The notes under the pieces: model-generated
Seen by the model: the letters and a program-made list of their open reading frames with translations, nothing else
Told to the model about the DNA's origin: nothing
Databases searched by the model: none
Part shown: in pieces, positions 1-13,375 of the stretch
Layout: the number at the start of each line of letters is the position of its first letter
Position numbering within the stretch: position 1 is the stretch's first letter
Made by a program: the position numbers and the translations under genes
Source of the DNA: Flavobacterium caseinilyticum
Lineage (GTDB): Bacteria; Bacteroidota; Bacteroidia; Flavobacteriales; Flavobacteriaceae
DNA: 59,076 nt
Reading direction: 5' to 3'
NCBI RefSeq assembly: GCF_004349085.1
Contig: NZ_SMFM01000012.1
Span: forward strand, 1-59,076

Positions 1-48
1 TCTGTTGAACTCATTTATAAGAGTCTGGTAGGTCAGTTGGTACCTTAA
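1..48 (+). CDS. Possible C-terminal tail of an upstream gene (partial)
   Basis: Frame 1 stays open from the window edge to TAA at 46-48 and reads SVELIYKSLVGQLVP. The other two plus-strand frames stop within ten codons. A strong hairpin with a plus-strand T tract follows about 45 bases later, as expected behind a plus-strand gene. Fifteen codons are too few to identify a family or to exclude chance, so this is a tentative call. Confidence 0.25.
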   Translation, partial: SVELIYKSLVGQLVP

Positions 49-91
49 ATACCGTTTATATTCGAAGATTTGGGTTATTAATGGTTATTAG

Positions 92-125
92 AACCTGAGG
101 ACAATACCGTCCTCAGGTTTTATGT
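92..125 (+). terminator. Rho-independent terminator, probably shared by convergent genes
   Basis: A perfect 11-bp inverted repeat (AACCTGAGGAC at 92-102, its complement at 109-119, six-base loop) is followed on the plus strand by TTTTATGTT. The T tract favours plus-strand termination. The hairpin also lies just past the stop of the minus-strand adhesin gene and could act for it too. Confidence 0.65.
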
Positions 126-134
126 TAAGGTTAA

Positions 135-3100
135 TTAATTTGAAGTAAGGTATAAATATCCGTCTTTTGTATTTGTTTTCACACCGCCATTCCCATCAAT
201 GGAAGTGTAATTCAAAATATAAAAGTAGGTGCCGGTAGGCAAACCAGAGGATTGGCTAATAGTGGATCTTCCTTCAGAAACGCCTCTGAATGCTTTATCA
301 TTGTTGTTATATCCACTGGTTTCGTAAACCAATACACCCCAACGGTTGTAAATTGAAACTGTATTTTCAGGATAACATAGTGTATCGTCAATATTATCAA
401 TTGTAAAGACTTCATTGATTCCATCCCCGTTTGGAGAGAAAGCATTATGGACCGTTACAGTTCCACATCCTAATACAATACCAGGAGCTGTTACAATTAC
501 CGAAACCGTTGCTTGATCACAATTTGTTGGATTCAGTATTTCACAAATTTGGTAAATCAATGTGTAAGTGCCCGAAGGTGTTCCCGCAGCAACCAGAACA
601 CTAGTGCCGGATAAAGTAATCCCAGTATTTGTGGAAGACACAAAAGTGGTATTTACTTGGGCAGCAATAACCGCAGCACCATTAAGCGTATCGTTTGAAA
701 GTATGTTGGTCAAAGCCGTTCCGCCTTCAGAACCATTCACTTCATTTCCGACATCGTCATTAGCAACAATATTTGCTCCAGTCACTGTTACAGTTACGTT
801 AGCTTGATCACAATTGGTTGGATTGAGTATTTCACAGATGCTGTATACCAGAGTGTAAGATCCGGCAGGCGTTCCCGCAGCCACCAGCACAGTAGTGCCA
901 GATAAAGTAATTCCCGCATTTGTGGAAGACACAAAAGTGGTATTTACCTGAGCAGGAAGAACCGCAACACCATTAAGCGTATCGTTTGAAAGTACGTTGG
1001 TTACAGCCGTTCCACCTGTTGAACCATTCACCGCATTTCCGGCATCGTCATTAGCAACAATATTTGCTCCAGTCACTATTACAGTTACGTTAGCTTGATC
1101 ACAATTGGTTGGATTCAATATTTCACAGATGTTGTACACCAGAGTGTAAGACCCGACAGGCGTTCCCGCAGCCACCAGCACAGAAGTGCCAGATAAGGTA
1201 ATTCCCGCATTTGTGGAAGACACAAAAGTGGTATTCACTTGCGCAGGATCAACCGCAACACCATTAAGCGTATCATTTGAAAGTACGTTGGCAACAGCCG
1301 TTCCGCCTGCAGAACCATTTACAGCAGTTCCGGCATCGTCATTGGCGACAATAGCAGCTGCGTTCACCGTCACAGTAACCGTAGCGGTATCACAATTTGT
1401 TGGATTTAATATTTCACAGATGCTGTACACCAATGAATAAGAGCCGGCAGGAGTTCCCGCAGCCACCATAACAGTAGTGCCGGATAAAGTAATTCCTGCA
1501 TTTGTGGAAGACACAAAAGTGGTATTCACTTGGGAAGGAAGAACCGCAACACCATTAAGCGTATCATTTGAAAGTACGTTGGCAACAGCCGTTCCGCCTG
1601 TAGAACCATTCACCGCATTTCCGGCATCGTCATTAGCGACAATAGCAGCTGCGTTCACCGTTACAGTAACCGTAGCGGTATCACAATTGGTTGGATTTAA
1701 TATTTCGCAGATGCTGTACACCAAAGAATAAGAGCCGGCAGGAGTTCCCGCAGCCACCATAACAGTAGTGCCGGATAAAGTAATCCCCGCATTTGTGGAA
1801 GACACAAAAGTGGTATTCACTTGGGCAGGAACAACTGCTACACCATTAAGCGTATCGTTTGAAAGTACGTTGGTCGAAGCCGTTCCTCCAATAGAACCAT
1901 TTACAGCAGTTCCGGCATCATCATTAGCGACAATAGAAGCTGCATTAACAATAACTGAAACTGTAGCGGTATCACAATTGGTTGGATTTAATATTTCACA
2001 GATGCTGTACACCAAAGAATAAGAGCCTGCAGGAGTTCCCGCAGCCACCAGCACAGTAGTGCCTGATAAAGTAATTCCCGCATTCGTGGAAGACACAAAA
2101 GTGGTATTCACCTGGGCAGGATTAACCGCAACACCATTAAGCGTATCGTTTGAAAGTACGTTGGTTACAGCCGTTCCACCTGTTGAACCATTTACAGCAG
2201 TTCCGGCATCATCATTAGCGGCAATAGCAGCTGCGTTCACCGTTACAGTAACCGTAGCGGTATCACAATTTGTTGGATTTAATATTTCGCAGATGCTGTA
2301 CACCAAAGTGTAAGAGCCGGCAGGAGTTCCCGCAGCCACCTGCACAGTAGTGCCGGATAAAGTAATCCCCGCATTTGTGGAAGACACAAAAGTGGTATTC
2401 ACTTGGGAAGGAAGAACCGCAACACCATTAAGCGTATCATTTGAAAGTACGTTGGTCGAAGCCGTTCCTCCAATAGAACCATTTACAGCAGTTCCGGCAT
2501 CATCATTGGCGACAATAGCAGCTGCGTTCACCGTTACAGTAACCGTAGCGGTATCACAATTGGTTGGATTTAATATTTCACAGATGCTGTACACCAAAGT
2601 GTAAGAGCCTGCAGTAGTTCCCGCAGCCACTATAACAGTAGTGCCGGATAAAGTAATTCCCGCATTTGTGGAAGACACAAAAGTGGTATTCACTTGCGCA
2701 GGATCAACCGCAGCACCATTAAGCGTATCATTTGAAAGTACGTTGGCAACAGCCGTTCCGCCTGTAGAACCATTGACAGCAGTTCCGGCATCATCATTGG
2801 CGACAATAGCAGCTGCGTTCACCGTTACAGTAACCGTAGCGGTATCACAATTGGTTGGATTTAATATTTCACAGATGCTGTACACCAAAGTGTAAGAGCC
2901 TGCAGGAGTTTCCGCAGCCACCATAACAGTAGTGCCGGATAAAGTAATTCCCGCATTTGTGGAAGACACAAAAGTGGTATTCACTTGCGCAGGATCAACC
3001 GCAGCACCATTAAGCGTATCATTTGAAAGTACGTTGGCAACAGCCGTTCCGCCTTTAGAACCATTGACAGCAGTTCCGGCATCATCATTGGCGACAATAG

Positions 3101-6100
3101 CAGCTGCGTTCACCGTCACATTAACCGTAGCGGTATCACAATTGGTTGGGTTTAATATTTCACAGATGCTGTACACCAAAGTGTAAGAGCCTGCAGGAGT
3201 TCCCGCAGCCACTATAACAGTAGTGCCGGATAAAGTAATCCCCGCATTTGTGGAAGACACAAAAGTGGTATTCACTTGCGCAGGATCAACCGCAGCACCA
3301 TTAAGCGTATCATTTGAAAGTACGTTGGCAACAGCCGTTCCGCCTGTAGAACCATTGACAGCAGTTCCGGCATCATCATTGGCGACAATAGCAGCTGCGT
3401 TCACCGTTACAGTAACCGTAGCGGTATCACAATTGGTTGGATTTAATATTTCACAGATGCTGTACACCAAAGTGTAAGAGCCTGCAGTAGTTCCCGCAGC
3501 CACTATAACAGTAGTGCCGGATAAAGTAATTCCCGCATTTGTGGAAGACACAAAAGTGGTATTCACTTGGGAAGGAAGAACCGCAACACCATTTAGCGTA
3601 TCGTTTGAAAGTACGTTGGCCGAAGCCGTTCCTCCAATAGAACCATTGACAGCAGTTCCGGCATCGTCATTAGCGACAATAGAAGCTGCATTAACAATTA
3701 CTGAAACTGTAGCGGTATCACAATTGGTTGGATTTAATATTTCGCAGATGCTGTACACCAAAGTGTAAGAGCCGGCAGGAGTTCCCGCAGCCACCATAAC
3801 AGTAGTGCCGGATAAAGTAATCCCCGCATTTGTGGAAGACACAAAAGTGGTATTCACCTGTGCAGGAACAACTGCTACACCATTAAGCGTATCGTTTGAA
3901 AGTACGTTGGCAACAGCCGTTCCGCCTGTAGAACCATTCACCGCATTTCCGGCATCGTCATTAGCGACAATAGCAGCTGCGTTCACCGTTACAGTAACCG
4001 TAGCGGTATCACAATTGGTTGGATTTAATATTTCACAGATGCTGTACACCAAAGAATAAGAGCCGGCAGGAGTTCCCGCAGCCACGATAACAGTAGTGCC
4101 CGATAAAGTAATCCCCGCATTTGTGGAAGACACAACAGTGGTATTCACCTGTGCAGGGACAACTGCCACACCATTAAGTGTATCATTTGAAAGTACGTTG
4201 GCAACAGCCGTTCCTCCAATAGAACCATTTACAGCAGTTCCGGCATCATCATTAGCGACAATAGCAGCTGCGTTCACCGTCACAGTAACCGTAGCGGTAT
4301 CACAATTGGTTGGATTTAATATTTCGCAGATGCTGTACACCAACGAATAAGAGCCGGCAGGAGTTCCCGCAGCAACCAGAACACTAGTACCGGATAAAGT
4401 AATCCCCGCATTTGTGGAAGACACAAAAGTGGTATTCACTTGGGCAGCAACAACTGCCACACCATTAAGTGTATCGTTTGAAAGTACGTTGGTTACAGCC
4501 GTTCCTCCAATAGAACCATTTACAGCAGTTCCGGCATCGTCATTAGCGACAATAGCAGCTGCGTTCACCGTCACAGTAACCGTAGCGGTATCACAATTGG
4601 TTGGATTTAATATTTCGCAGATGCTGTACACCAAAGAATAAGAGCCGGCAGGAGTTCCCGCATCCACCAGCACAGTAGTACCGGATAAAGTAATCCCCGC
4701 ATTTGTGGAAGACACAAAAGTGGTATTCACTTGGGAAGGAAGAACCGCAACACCATTAAGCATATCATTTGAAAGTACGTTGGCAACAGCCGTTCCGCCT
4801 GTAGAGCCATTCACCGCATTTCCGGCATCGTCATTAGCGACAATAGCTGCTGCCTTCACCGTTACAGTAACTGTAGCGGTATCACAATTGGTTGGATTTA
4901 ATATTTCGCAGATGCTGTACACCAAAGTGTAAGAGCCGGCAGGAGTTCCCGCAGCCACCATAACAGTAGTGCCGGATAAAGTAATTCCCGCATTTGTGGA
5001 AGACACAAAAGTGGTATTCACTTGGGCAGGAACAACTGCTACACCATTAAGCGTATCATTTGAAAGTACATTGGTTACAGCCGTTCCGCCTGCAGAACCA
5101 TTCACCGCATTTCCGGCATCGTCATTAGCGACAATAGCAGTTGCGTTTACCGTTACAGTAACCGTAGCGGTATCACAATTTGTTGGATTCAGTATTTCAC
5201 AGATGCTGTACACCAAAGAATAAGAGCCGGCAGGAGTTCCCGCATCCACCAGCACAGTAGTACCGGATAAAGTAATCCCCGCATTTGTGGAAGACACAAA
5301 AGTGGTATTCACTTGGGAAGGAAGAACCGCAACACCATTAAGCATATCATTTGAAAGTACGTTGGCAACAGCCGTTCCGCCTGTAGAGCCATTCACCGCA
5401 TTTCCGGCATCGTCATTAGCGACAATAGCAGCTGCATTAACAATTACTGAAACTGTAGCGGTATCACAATTGGTTGGATTTAATATTTCACAGATGCTGT
5501 ACACCAAAGAATAAGAGCCTGCAGGAGTTCCCGCAGCCACCATAACAGTAGTGCCGGATAAAGTAATCCCCGAATTCATGGAAGACACAAAAGTGGTATT
5601 CACTTGATCAGGAACAACTGCCACACCATTAAGCGTATCGTTTGAAAGCACGTTGGTCGAAGCCGTTCCTCCAATAGAACCATTTACAGCAGTTCCAGCA
5701 TCATCATTAGCGACAATAGCAGCTGCGTTCACCGTCACAGTAACCGTAGCGGTATCACAATTGGTTGGATTTAATATTTCACAGATGCTGTACACCAGAG
5801 TGTAAGACCCGACAGGCGTTCCCGCAGCCACCATAACAGTAGTGCCGGATAAAGTAATTCCTGCATTTGTGGAAGACACAAAAGTGGTATTCACTTGGGA
5901 AGGAAGAACCGCAACACCATTAAGCGTATCATTTGAAAGTACGTTGGCAACAGCCGTTCCGCCTGTAGAACCATTCACCGCATTTCCGGCATCGTCATTA
6001 GCGACAATAGAAGCTGCATTAACAATTACTGAAACTGTAGCGGTATCACAATTGGTTGGATTCAGTATTTCACAAATGCTGTACACCAAAGTGTAAGAGC

Positions 6101-9100
6101 CGGCAGGAGTTCCCGCAGCCACCATAACAGTAGTGCCGGATAAAGTAATCCCCGCATTTGTGGAAGACACAAAAGTGGTATTCACTTGCGCAGGATCAAC
6201 CGCAACACCATTAAGCGTATCATTTGAAAGTACGTTGGTCGAAGCCGTTCCGCCTGTAGAACCATTCACCGCATTTCCGGCATCGTCATTAGCGACAATA
6301 GCAGCTGCATTAACAATTACTGAAACTGTAGCGGTATCACAATTGGTTGGATTTAATATTTCACAGATGCTGTACACCAAAGAATAAGAGCCTGCAGGAG
6401 TTCCCGCAGCCACCATAACAGTAGTGCCGGATAAAGTAATTCCCGCATTTGTGGAAGACACAAAAGTGGTATTCACTTGATCAGGAACAACTTCCACACC
6501 ATTAAGCGTGTCGTTTGAAAGTACGTTGGGAACAGCCGTTCCTCCAATAGAACCATTTACAGCAGTTCCTGCATCATCATTAGCGACAATAGCAGCTGCG
6601 TTCACCGTCACAGTAACCGTAGCGGTATCACAATTGGTTGGATTTAATATTTCGCAGATGCTGTACACCAAAGTGTAAGAGCCGGCAGGAGTTCCCGCAG
6701 CCACCATAACAGTAGTGCCGGATAAAGTAATCTCCGCATTTGTGGAAGACACAAAAGTGGTATTCACTTGGGCAGGAACAACTGCTACACCATTAAGCGT
6801 ATCGTTTGAAAGTACGTTGGCAACAGCCGTTCCGCCTGTAGAACCATTCACCGCATTTCCGGCATCGTCATTAGCGACAATAGCAGCTGCGTTCACCGTT
6901 ACAGTAACCGTAGCGGTATCACAATTGGTTGGATTTAATATTTCACAGATGCTGTACACCAAAGTGTAAGAGCCTGCAGGAGTTCCCGGGGCTACTAAAA
7001 CATTTGTTCCAGATAAAGTAACGCCTGAATTAGTGGAACTAATAAAGGTTGTAATGATATCGGCGGAATTAGCAGTTTTGCAGTTTAATAAGTCATTTGT
7101 CAAAACATTGATTAATGCTACACCGCCAATAGATCCATTAACATTCGTCCCTATATCATCATTAGCTATAATTGAACCAATAACAGTTACGGTTTGTTCA
7201 CATGAAGCAGTCAAGCCCGCGCCATCTGTAACTGTCCAAGTGACTGTTGTCGTTCCGATAGGGAATGTGTTTGGTGCGTCATTGCTAACCGAGGCAACCA
7301 CGCAATTATCGGCAGTAGAGGGTATATCCAATGTTACATTAGAAGCGTAACAAGCCGCAGAATCCAATTTTACCGTTACTGGACCGGCACAAGATATTGT
7401 TGGTAACGTGGTATCCGTTATAATTACATTTTGAGTAGCTGTTTCAACATTTCCATTACCATCTGTAAAGGTCCAGGTCACTACTGTGGTTCCCTGAGTT
7501 GTAATTGGAAAGACGGTTGAAGTTGTACCTGTTATTGTTCCTGAACAATCATCAGTAGTGGTAGGATGCGTGACCACAGCAGAACATTGACCAAATACAT
7601 CTGTAAGTACTGGTTTTATAGGTTTAGTAGTATCGGCTATAATTACATTTTGTGTAGCCGTTTCTGTATTTCCTTTCGCATCAGTGAACGTCCAAATGAC
7701 TACAGTAGTTCCCTTAGTTGTGATAGGAAAAACGGTTGTGGTAGTACCTGTAATTGTTCCTGAACAATTATCTGTAGTGCTAGGTGCCAAAACAGTAGCG
7801 GAACATATACCGTTTACATCAGTAAGAATAGGTTTTGTAGGTTTAGTAGTGTCGTTTATAATTACGTTTTGAGTAGCTGTTTCGATATTACCATTGCTAT
7901 CAACGAAGGTCCAAGTCACTACAGTAGTTCCCTGAGTTGTGATAGGAAAAACGGTTGTAGTTGTACCTGTTATTGTTCCTGAACAAGCATCTGCAGCAGT
8001 AGGAGGCATTAGAACAACAGAACATTCCGCTGTTACATCTTGTAGTATTGTTTCTGATACAGTAGGAGCAGTAGTATCCTGAACAGTTACGGTTTGAGAA
8101 TGTATTGTGGTAAGACCACAAGCATCGGTAGCAGTCCAAGTTCGTATTAAAACAAAAGAACCTGAATTAGTACCTGCAACAGAACTTTCCGTAAATTTTA
8201 CCGTAGCCCCACCACAATTATCCGCAGCAGTTAAAGTAGCTGCAGTAGGGACAGCAGAACATTCGACAGTTACATTTTCGGGTAATGTTCCTATAAATGT
8301 GGGAGCAGTTGTATCCTGAACATTAATAATTTGAGAATGCGTTGTTGCAGTGCCGCAAGCATCAATAGCTGTCCAAGTGCGCGTTAGAATGTAAGAACCA
8401 GCACAAGCACCAGCAACAGAATTTTCAACAAAATTTACCGTAATTGCGCTACAATTGTCAGTAGCAGTTAAAATAGCAGGAGCAGGTACCATAGAACATT
8501 CCACCGTTAAATTTTTCGGTAATGTTTCTACGAAAACAGGAGCAGTTTTATCTTCAATTTTAATAGTTTGAGTAGCAGTAGTTTTATTTCCACAAGCGTC
8601 GGTTACCGCCCAAGTTCTTGCAATAAATTGCGTTACTGGACATGAAATTGCGGGCGTTAGACAAACACTTTTAAAATCAATACTGCCATTGACTTGAGCT
8701 TGTTTTCGGGCATAAATAAACCAGGTACCATTCATTGGTCCAGTAAAATTTTCAAAACTGGATACATAAGATGTCAGTCCAGCAATTGTATTGGGTGAAG
8801 TGGTGGTTCCGTATGGCTTGAAGTTTTGCGCACTGCCAACTTGAATAAAATTGCTGTTATTCCATTGTATATACTCAGAAGAATTTGGATAAAATACTGG
8901 TAAGTATAATTCTTTTGAATTTGATGTTGCATCATCACACTCGCCACCGGTGCAATAAGGACCAACTAAAATAATTCCTTGACCACTAGGTGAAACTAAT
9001 GTAAATTCAGCTCTCCCTTTTCCTTGATTTGTTTCAAATGCTAAAGCAATTTTTTCAATATTACTTGCTGACAAGTCATCAAATCCACTTACAACAAAAG

Positions 9101-12100
9101 GGAAATAATTTCCACTCCCACTATTTATTGAGCCATTTTCTGGTGAGGAGCCAAAACAATTATCATCCTTATAGGTTACAATTGGATTAGAATCGCAAAT
9201 GTCTTTTATGTTTGTTAAAGTACCAGTTACAGTAGGATTAGTATTTGCTATACAATTTTCAGCATTGCTTATTGTTATATTTTGTGGGATCGTAAAAGTA
9301 GGAGCTGTATCGTCTTGCACATTAATAGTTTGTGAAGCTGTACTAACATTATTGCAAGCATCTGTAGCAGTCCAAATCCTTGTTATTGAATACTCGCCGG
9401 CACAAGCACCGGGCGTTGTTACATCAGCCGACGTAAGTGTAAAAGCAGCATCACAATCATCGGTCGCGGTTGCATTAGCAAATAGTGGAGCTCCGGGACA
9501 AGAAATGGTCATAGCACTAGGTAGAGCAGCAATAACTGGAGCCGTTTGATCCACCAATCGGATTAATTTTTGGGTAACATTGATGGAGTTTCCACATGCA
9601 TCGGTTACACTGTAAGTCCTTAAAGTGGTTTCGTTACATCCGTTTAAAGTTGGCGCACTATCGCTAACAAAAGCGACCAACGGAATAGAACATGTATCCG
9701 CTTCATCAATTACTACAGTAGTATCAGGCAGCGGGAAAGTTCCGTTGCAACCAGTAATAGTGATATCAGACGGATTGGAAGCCGTTGGTTTCGTAGTATC
9801 AATGGTTCTAATTAATTTTTGGGTTACCATTATGGAGTTTCCACATGCATCGGTTACACTGTAAGTCCTTAAAGTGGTTTCGTTACATCCGTTTAAAGTT
9901 GGCGCACTATCACTAACAAAAGCGACCACTGGAATAGAACATGTATCCGCTTCATCAATTACTACAGCAGTATCAGGCAGCGGGAAAGTTCCGTTGCAAC
10001 CAGTAATAGTAATATCAGACGGATTGGAAGCCGTAGGTTTCGTAGTATCAATGGTTCTAATTAATTTTTGGGTAACATTGATGGAGTTTCCACATGCATC
10101 GGTTACACTGTAAGTCCTTAAAGTGGTTTCGTTACAGCCGTTTAAAGTTGGCGCACTATCACTAACAAAAGCGACCAACGGAATAGAACATGTATCCGCT
10201 TCATCAATTACTACAGCAGTATCAGGCAGCGGGAAAGCTCCGTTGCAACCAGTAATAGTAATGTCAGACGGATTGGAAGCAGTTGGTTTCGTAGTATCAA
10301 TGGTTCTAATTAATTTTTGGGTTACCGTTATGGAGTTTCCACATGCATCGGTTACACTGTAAGTCCTTAAAGTGGTTTCGTTACATCCGTTTAAAGTTGG
10401 CGCACTATCGCTAACAAAAGCGACCACCGGAATAGAACATGTATCCGCTTCATCAATTACTACAGTAGTATCAGGCAGCGGGAAAGTTCCGTTGCAACCA
10501 GTAATAGTAATGTCAGACGGATTGGAAGCCGTTGGTTTCGTAGTATCAATGGTTCTAATTAATTTTTGGGTTACCGTTATGGAGTTTCCACATGCATCGG
10601 TTACACTGTAAGTCCTTAAAGTGGTTTCGTTACATCCGTTTAAAGTTGGCGTACTATCACTAACAAAAGCGACCACCGGAATAGAACATGTATCCATTGC
10701 ATCAATTACTACAGCAGTATCAGGCAGCGGGAAAGTTCCGTTGCAACCAGTAATAGTGATATCAGACGGATTGGAAGCCGTTGGTTTCGTAGTATCAATG
10801 GTTCTAATTAATTTTTGGGTTACCGTTATGGAGTTTCCACATGCATCAGTTGCACTGTAAGTCCTTAAAGTGGTTTCGTTACATCCGTTTAAAGTTGGCG
10901 TACTATCACTAACAAAAGCGACCAACGGAATAGAACATGTATCCATTGCATCAATTACTACAGTAGTATCAGGCAGCGGGAAAGTTCCGTTGCAACCAGT
11001 AATAGTAATGTCAGACGGATTGGAAGCCGTTGGTTTCGTAGTATCAATGGTTCTAATTAATTTTTGGGTTACCGTTATGGAGTTTCCACATGCATCGGTT
11101 ACACTGTAAGTCCTTAAAGTGGTTTCGTTACATCCGTTTAAAGTTGGCGCACTATCACTAACAAAAGCGACCAACGGAATAGAACACGCACCAGCTTCAA
11201 CTGTAATTAATTTAATATCAGGAGCTGGAAAATTCCCGTTACAGCCTGTAAGAATAATATCAGACAGCTTCACAGAAGGCTTTGGCGTTGTACTATCTAT
11301 TACATTTACTGTTTTTTCGCATGTGGAAGTACAGCCATTTTCATCAGTGACTGTTAATGAAAGCGTGAAAGAACTGTTGCATACTAAACCTGCTAAAACT
11401 GTAACATCTTTATCATCCTCTGTACCAGTAACAATTGTGGCACCATTTCCTGATACGAGAGACCATTTATAAGTTTTCATCCCAACAGGTGCTGCATAGG
11501 TATTAGAAGAAGAAGGACATACCGGACCGGCAGCACCTGTAATTGAACAAGCTGGTGGAGCGTTCTCATTAATGGTTCTGCTTTTTGTAATACTACAGTT
11601 ATTAGCATCAGTTATAGTTACAGTATAAGTACCTGCAACTAAATTAGTAAGATCTTCATTGTTCAGTTGCGCGGTGGGGATATTGCCATCTAGAGTTGTC
11701 CATGAATAGGTATATGGGGCTTTACCGCCCACTGGCTTTAGGTCTATACTGCCGTTGCCGATGTTACATTTTGTATCGGTAAGAATAAATTCAGCATTAA
11801 CTCCAGAGTTGATTTCTATTGAAGGTAATTTTCCGCATTTAGGAGAAATACTAGCTGGATCCAAAGGACATATGCTGTTTGGGCTGGCATCCGTCCATGC
11901 CAAGAACAAATTTGTGATTTTTAAAGTGTTGCCGCAAGTAAAAGATATATCAGAAAAGTTTAAATTCGTAATCCGTTTATCAGGAACGGGGCCCTTACAT
12001 CCTGAAATTGGGGTTGTTTTCACTAATGATCCATCATCACCACTATATTCTTCCAAATCTCCCCAGAAAGCAAAGGAGGTCCTTGTAGAACCTGTAGAAT

Positions 12101-12302
12101 TGTTTATGGACAATGTCAAGGTTTTCGTTACCAGTGTTCCAGAATCACATGAGTTACATAAATCTCCGCCAGTGAGCGTTGCTCCAACTAATGATAGGTC
12201 GCCGGATGGGCATGAAGTGTCTGAACTCGGCACTAATACTTGTGCAAATGTTGCTGAAAAACTTAATAAAAATAATAAAAGTAGAGTAGTTTTAATTTTC
12301 AT
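135..12302 (-). CDS. Giant repetitive T9SS-secreted surface adhesin (4055 aa)
   Basis: A secreted cell-surface protein, probably an adhesin related in architecture to SprB-type proteins. Residues 1-21 form a signal peptide ending FSATFAQ. A SprB-repeat-like segment lies near 170-245 ([17 protein letters not shown], then [13 protein letters not shown]), followed by a PKD-like stretch to about 335. Seven 83-residue repeats occupy about 336-916. A P-domain-like jelly roll follows at about 1020-1220 and HYR-like Ig modules (TWTATDACG) to about 1705. Then come 23 repeats of 97 residues starting (I/V)ANDDAG, about 1707-3937. The last ~100 residues ([32 protein letters not shown]) match the gliding-motility-associated C-terminal domain, the type B sorting signal of the type IX secretion system. 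Cys pairs in [11 protein letters not shown] recur in every long repeat. No accessory gene is adjacent, so the partner is unknown. Confidence 0.93.
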   Translation of the reverse strand: MKIKTTLLLLFLLSFSATFAQVLVPSSDTSCPSGDLSLVGATLTGGDLCNSCDSGTLVTKTLTLSINNSTGSTRTSFAFWGDLEEYSGDDGSLVKTTPISGCKGPVPDKRITNLNFSDISFTCGNTLKITNLFLAWTDASPNSICPLDPASISPKCGKLPSIEINSGVNAEFILTDTKCNIGNGSIDLKPVGGKAPYTYSWTTLDGNIPTAQLNNEDLTNLVAGTYTVTITDANNCSITKSRTINENAPPACSITGAAGPVCPSSSNTYAAPVGMKTYKWSLVSGNGATIVTGTEDDKDVTVLAGLVCNSSFTLSLTVTDENGCTSTCEKTVNVIDSTTPKPSVKLSDIILTGCNGNFPAPDIKLITVEAGACSIPLVAFVSDSAPTLNGCNETTLRTYSVTDACGNSITVTQKLIRTIDTTKPTASNPSDITITGCNGTFPLPDTTVVIDAMDTCSIPLVAFVSDSTPTLNGCNETTLRTYSATDACGNSITVTQKLIRTIDTTKPTASNPSDITITGCNGTFPLPDTAVVIDAMDTCSIPVVAFVSDSTPTLNGCNETTLRTYSVTDACGNSITVTQKLIRTIDTTKPTASNPSDITITGCNGTFPLPDTTVVIDEADTCSIPVVAFVSDSAPTLNGCNETTLRTYSVTDACGNSITVTQKLIRTIDTTKPTASNPSDITITGCNGAFPLPDTAVVIDEADTCSIPLVAFVSDSAPTLNGCNETTLRTYSVTDACGNSINVTQKLIRTIDTTKPTASNPSDITITGCNGTFPLPDTAVVIDEADTCSIPVVAFVSDSAPTLNGCNETTLRTYSVTDACGNSIMVTQKLIRTIDTTKPTASNPSDITITGCNGTFPLPDTTVVIDEADTCSIPLVAFVSDSAPTLNGCNETTLRTYSVTDACGNSINVTQKLIRLVDQTAPVIAALPSAMTISCPGAPLFANATATDDCDAAFTLTSADVTTPGACAGEYSITRIWTATDACNNVSTASQTINVQDDTAPTFTIPQNITISNAENCIANTNPTVTGTLTNIKDICDSNPIVTYKDDNCFGSSPENGSINSGSGNYFPFVVSGFDDLSASNIEKIALAFETNQGKGRAEFTLVSPSGQGIILVGPYCTGGECDDATSNSKELYLPVFYPNSSEYIQWNNSNFIQVGSAQNFKPYGTTTSPNTIAGLTSYVSSFENFTGPMNGTWFIYARKQAQVNGSIDFKSVCLTPAISCPVTQFIARTWAVTDACGNKTTATQTIKIEDKTAPVFVETLPKNLTVECSMVPAPAILTATDNCSAITVNFVENSVAGACAGSYILTRTWTAIDACGTATTHSQIINVQDTTAPTFIGTLPENVTVECSAVPTAATLTAADNCGGATVKFTESSVAGTNSGSFVLIRTWTATDACGLTTIHSQTVTVQDTTAPTVSETILQDVTAECSVVLMPPTAADACSGTITGTTTTVFPITTQGTTVVTWTFVDSNGNIETATQNVIINDTTKPTKPILTDVNGICSATVLAPSTTDNCSGTITGTTTTVFPITTKGTTVVIWTFTDAKGNTETATQNVIIADTTKPIKPVLTDVFGQCSAVVTHPTTTDDCSGTITGTTSTVFPITTQGTTVVTWTFTDGNGNVETATQNVIITDTTLPTISCAGPVTVKLDSAACYASNVTLDIPSTADNCVVASVSNDAPNTFPIGTTTVTWTVTDGAGLTASCEQTVTVIGSIIANDDIGTNVNGSIGGVALINVLTNDLLNCKTANSADIITTFISSTNSGVTLSGTNVLVAPGTPAGSYTLVYSICEILNPTNCDTATVTVTVNAAAIVANDDAGNAVNGSTGGTAVANVLSNDTLNGVAVVPAQVNTTFVSSTNAEITLSGTTVMVAAGTPAGSYTLVYSICEILNPTNCDTATVTVTVNAAAIVANDDAGTAVNGSIGGTAVPNVLSNDTLNGVEVVPDQVNTTFVSSTNAGITLSGTTVMVAAGTPAGSYSLVYSICEILNPTNCDTATVSVIVNAAAIVANDDAGNAVNGSTGGTASTNVLSNDTLNGVAVDPAQVNTTFVSSTNAGITLSGTTVMVAAGTPAGSYTLVYSICEILNPTNCDTATVSVIVNAASIVANDDAGNAVNGSTGGTAVANVLSNDTLNGVAVLPSQVNTTFVSSTNAGITLSGTTVMVAAGTPVGSYTLVYSICEILNPTNCDTATVTVTVNAAAIVANDDAGTAVNGSIGGTASTNVLSNDTLNGVAVVPDQVNTTFVSSMNSGITLSGTTVMVAAGTPAGSYSLVYSICEILNPTNCDTATVSVIVNAAAIVANDDAGNAVNGSTGGTAVANVLSNDMLNGVAVLPSQVNTTFVSSTNAGITLSGTTVLVDAGTPAGSYSLVYSICEILNPTNCDTATVTVTVNATAIVANDDAGNAVNGSAGGTAVTNVLSNDTLNGVAVVPAQVNTTFVSSTNAGITLSGTTVMVAAGTPAGSYTLVYSICEILNPTNCDTATVTVTVKAAAIVANDDAGNAVNGSTGGTAVANVLSNDMLNGVAVLPSQVNTTFVSSTNAGITLSGTTVLVDAGTPAGSYSLVYSICEILNPTNCDTATVTVTVNAAAIVANDDAGTAVNGSIGGTAVTNVLSNDTLNGVAVVAAQVNTTFVSSTNAGITLSGTSVLVAAGTPAGSYSLVYSICEILNPTNCDTATVTVTVNAAAIVANDDAGTAVNGSIGGTAVANVLSNDTLNGVAVVPAQVNTTVVSSTNAGITLSGTTVIVAAGTPAGSYSLVYSICEILNPTNCDTATVTVTVNAAAIVANDDAGNAVNGSTGGTAVANVLSNDTLNGVAVVPAQVNTTFVSSTNAGITLSGTTVMVAAGTPAGSYTLVYSICEILNPTNCDTATVSVIVNAASIVANDDAGTAVNGSIGGTASANVLSNDTLNGVAVLPSQVNTTFVSSTNAGITLSGTTVIVAAGTTAGSYTLVYSICEILNPTNCDTATVTVTVNAAAIVANDDAGTAVNGSTGGTAVANVLSNDTLNGAAVDPAQVNTTFVSSTNAGITLSGTTVIVAAGTPAGSYTLVYSICEILNPTNCDTATVNVTVNAAAIVANDDAGTAVNGSKGGTAVANVLSNDTLNGAAVDPAQVNTTFVSSTNAGITLSGTTVMVAAETPAGSYTLVYSICEILNPTNCDTATVTVTVNAAAIVANDDAGTAVNGSTGGTAVANVLSNDTLNGAAVDPAQVNTTFVSSTNAGITLSGTTVIVAAGTTAGSYTLVYSICEILNPTNCDTATVTVTVNAAAIVANDDAGTAVNGSIGGTASTNVLSNDTLNGVAVLPSQVNTTFVSSTNAGITLSGTTVQVAAGTPAGSYTLVYSICEILNPTNCDTATVTVTVNAAAIAANDDAGTAVNGSTGGTAVTNVLSNDTLNGVAVNPAQVNTTFVSSTNAGITLSGTTVLVAAGTPAGSYSLVYSICEILNPTNCDTATVSVIVNAASIVANDDAGTAVNGSIGGTASTNVLSNDTLNGVAVVPAQVNTTFVSSTNAGITLSGTTVMVAAGTPAGSYSLVYSICEILNPTNCDTATVTVTVNAAAIVANDDAGNAVNGSTGGTAVANVLSNDTLNGVAVLPSQVNTTFVSSTNAGITLSGTTVMVAAGTPAGSYSLVYSICEILNPTNCDTATVTVTVNAAAIVANDDAGTAVNGSAGGTAVANVLSNDTLNGVAVDPAQVNTTFVSSTNAGITLSGTSVLVAAGTPVGSYTLVYNICEILNPTNCDQANVTVIVTGANIVANDDAGNAVNGSTGGTAVTNVLSNDTLNGVAVLPAQVNTTFVSSTNAGITLSGTTVLVAAGTPAGSYTLVYSICEILNPTNCDQANVTVTVTGANIVANDDVGNEVNGSEGGTALTNILSNDTLNGAAVIAAQVNTTFVSSTNTGITLSGTSVLVAAGTPSGTYTLIYQICEILNPTNCDQATVSVIVTAPGIVLGCGTVTVHNAFSPNGDGINEVFTIDNIDDTLCYPENTVSIYNRWGVLVYETSGYNNNDKAFRGVSEGRSTISQSSGLPTGTYFYILNYTSIDGNGGVKTNTKDGYLYLTSN
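490..7182 (-). repeat. 23 tandem 291-bp units in the adhesin gene
   Basis: The motif ANDD recurs 23 times at exactly 97-residue spacing, and the DNA repeats every 291 bases (for example the shared GTGGAAGACACAAAAGTGGT on the plus strand). Units are nearly identical but differ as mosaics of a few alternative blocks: VVPAQ, LPSQ, DPAQ or VPDQ in the middle, and TVTVNAAA or SVIVNAAS at the join. The outermost units are the most diverged. This suggests expansion from the centre with gene conversion. Copy number here could be affected by assembly. Confidence 0.95.
9553..11297 (-). repeat. Seven tandem 249-bp units in the adhesin gene
   Basis: Seven units of 83 residues, each containing [13 protein letters not shown](L/V)[21 protein letters not shown] and DACGNS. 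The fold is probably an Ig-like/HYR-like module with four conserved cysteines. The first unit ([12 protein letters not shown]) is the most diverged. Variation is concentrated at a few sites, such as IDEADT against IDAMDT and TTVV against TAVV. This block is unrelated in sequence to the 97-residue repeats. Confidence 0.93.
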
Positions 12303-12889
12303 ATAGTCAAATTTTATTTTGTTATTTATGCTTTTTGATTCTAAAAAATCATATAATTTTTCTTAAAAAGAAATAATTTCAAGAAATATATTGGTAGGAT
12401 TCAATAATTACTGTACGACCGATATATTAAATTTGTGCACTAAACTAACTAGAAAGATTTGAATCTATATTTTTTTTCTATCAATGACCTAAATACCCGT
12501 TGAAATGACATTTCTGGTTAAAAAAAGATTAAAAAATAATATTTATTTGGCACGATTGACACCTTTTTTTTACTTTTCTAGGATTTTAAACCTTTGATTA
12601 GCTATTTATTTAACATTTCAAATCTAATTTTTAAATTAATATTAACAAATAAAAATATCGATAAAAAGCATAAAAAACTGATTATTAGCATTTTTGACTA
12701 TATTCATGTAAGAAAAATTTTAATTTAGAATAAATTGTTGATAAGTTTTTTTATAACTTTATAGTAATAATTCGATTTGTATCTGATTTTGGTTTTAAAA
12801 AAAAGGTTTTCATAAATAATTTCATTTAAAATAAATTTTGTATTATTATATAATTGGCGTTCTGGTAGTAACAAATAAAATTTTTGAGT
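12303..12889. other. AT-rich intergenic region between adhesin and sixA
   Basis: About 590 bases with no credible gene. It separates two divergent transcription units. The complement of TAnnTTTG (CAAATCTA) at 12619-12626 could be a minus-strand -7 box for the adhesin, which would leave a leader of about 300 bases. A plus-strand TAAATTTG lies at 12427-12434 but is far from sixA. No strong hairpin was seen. Confidence 0.5.
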
Positions 12890-13375
12890 ATGAAAAATTT
12901 AATAATTGTAAGGCATGCAAAATCATCTTGGGAGGAACCCCTTCTGGACAAAGAGCGTCCTTTAACTAAAAGGGGAATCAAAGATGCGCAATTGGTCTCC
13001 TCGCAACTCAGCAAAAGTATTCCAGAAACATACGTCATTTGGAGTAGTACCGCAAAAAGAGCAGCTGAAACAGCAGCAATCTTTGCTCAAAATTTATCTT
13101 ATCCAGTCGAATGTATCATTTACAATGACGACCTTTATACTTTTAATGAAAGTAAGCTGGAAAAAATCATAAAAATGTCTAATAACGCTTTCGAAAATGT
13201 TATTCTTTTCGGGCATAATGGTGCAATTACAAATTTTGTTAATAAATTTGGTGACGCTGACATCGAAAATGTTCCTACGGCGGGCGTTGTATCCTTGGAA
13301 TTTGATACCGATGACTGGAAAAAAATTAAGAAAGGCAAAATAAAAAAAATAATATTCCCCAAAGATTTAAGATGA
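12890..13375 (+). CDS. sixA: SixA-like histidine phosphatase
   Basis: A small protein of the histidine phosphatase superfamily (phosphohistidine phosphatase SixA type). The catalytic RH motif is in IIVRHAKSSW (H9), and the second conserved His is in ILFGHNGAI near residue 108. The length of about 161 residues is normal for SixA. The ATG at 12890 is chosen over a TTG two codons upstream because the family starts MK(N/T)LII. Its TGA overlaps the ppk1 start (ATGA), so the two are translationally coupled. SixA acts on phosphohistidine in E. coli. The coupling to polyphosphate kinase, which itself works through phosphohistidine, is suggestive, but the substrate here is inferred. Confidence 0.9.
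   Translation: MKNLIIVRHAKSSWEEPLLDKERPLTKRGIKDAQLVSSQLSKSIPETYVIWSSTAKRAAETAAIFAQNLSYPVECIIYNDDLYTFNESKLEKIIKMSNNAFENVILFGHNGAITNFVNKFGDADIENVPTAGVVSLEFDTDDWKKIKKGKIKKIIFPKDLR

Noticed and set aside
490..11297. CRISPR-like appearance of regular repeats
   Set aside because: Units are 249 or 291 bases, in frame and coding throughout, with no short repeat/unique spacer pattern.
568..11472. Regular series of plus-strand open frames of 79-84 codons across the repeats
   Set aside because: They are antisense shadows of the tandem repeats; each begins at the same place in every unit and has no ribosome site or independent codon pattern.
12548..12566. Sigma-54-like TTGGCACG in the adhesin-sixA gap
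   Set aside because: The -24 half fits, but TTGC is missing at the -12 position and no sensible start is downstream.
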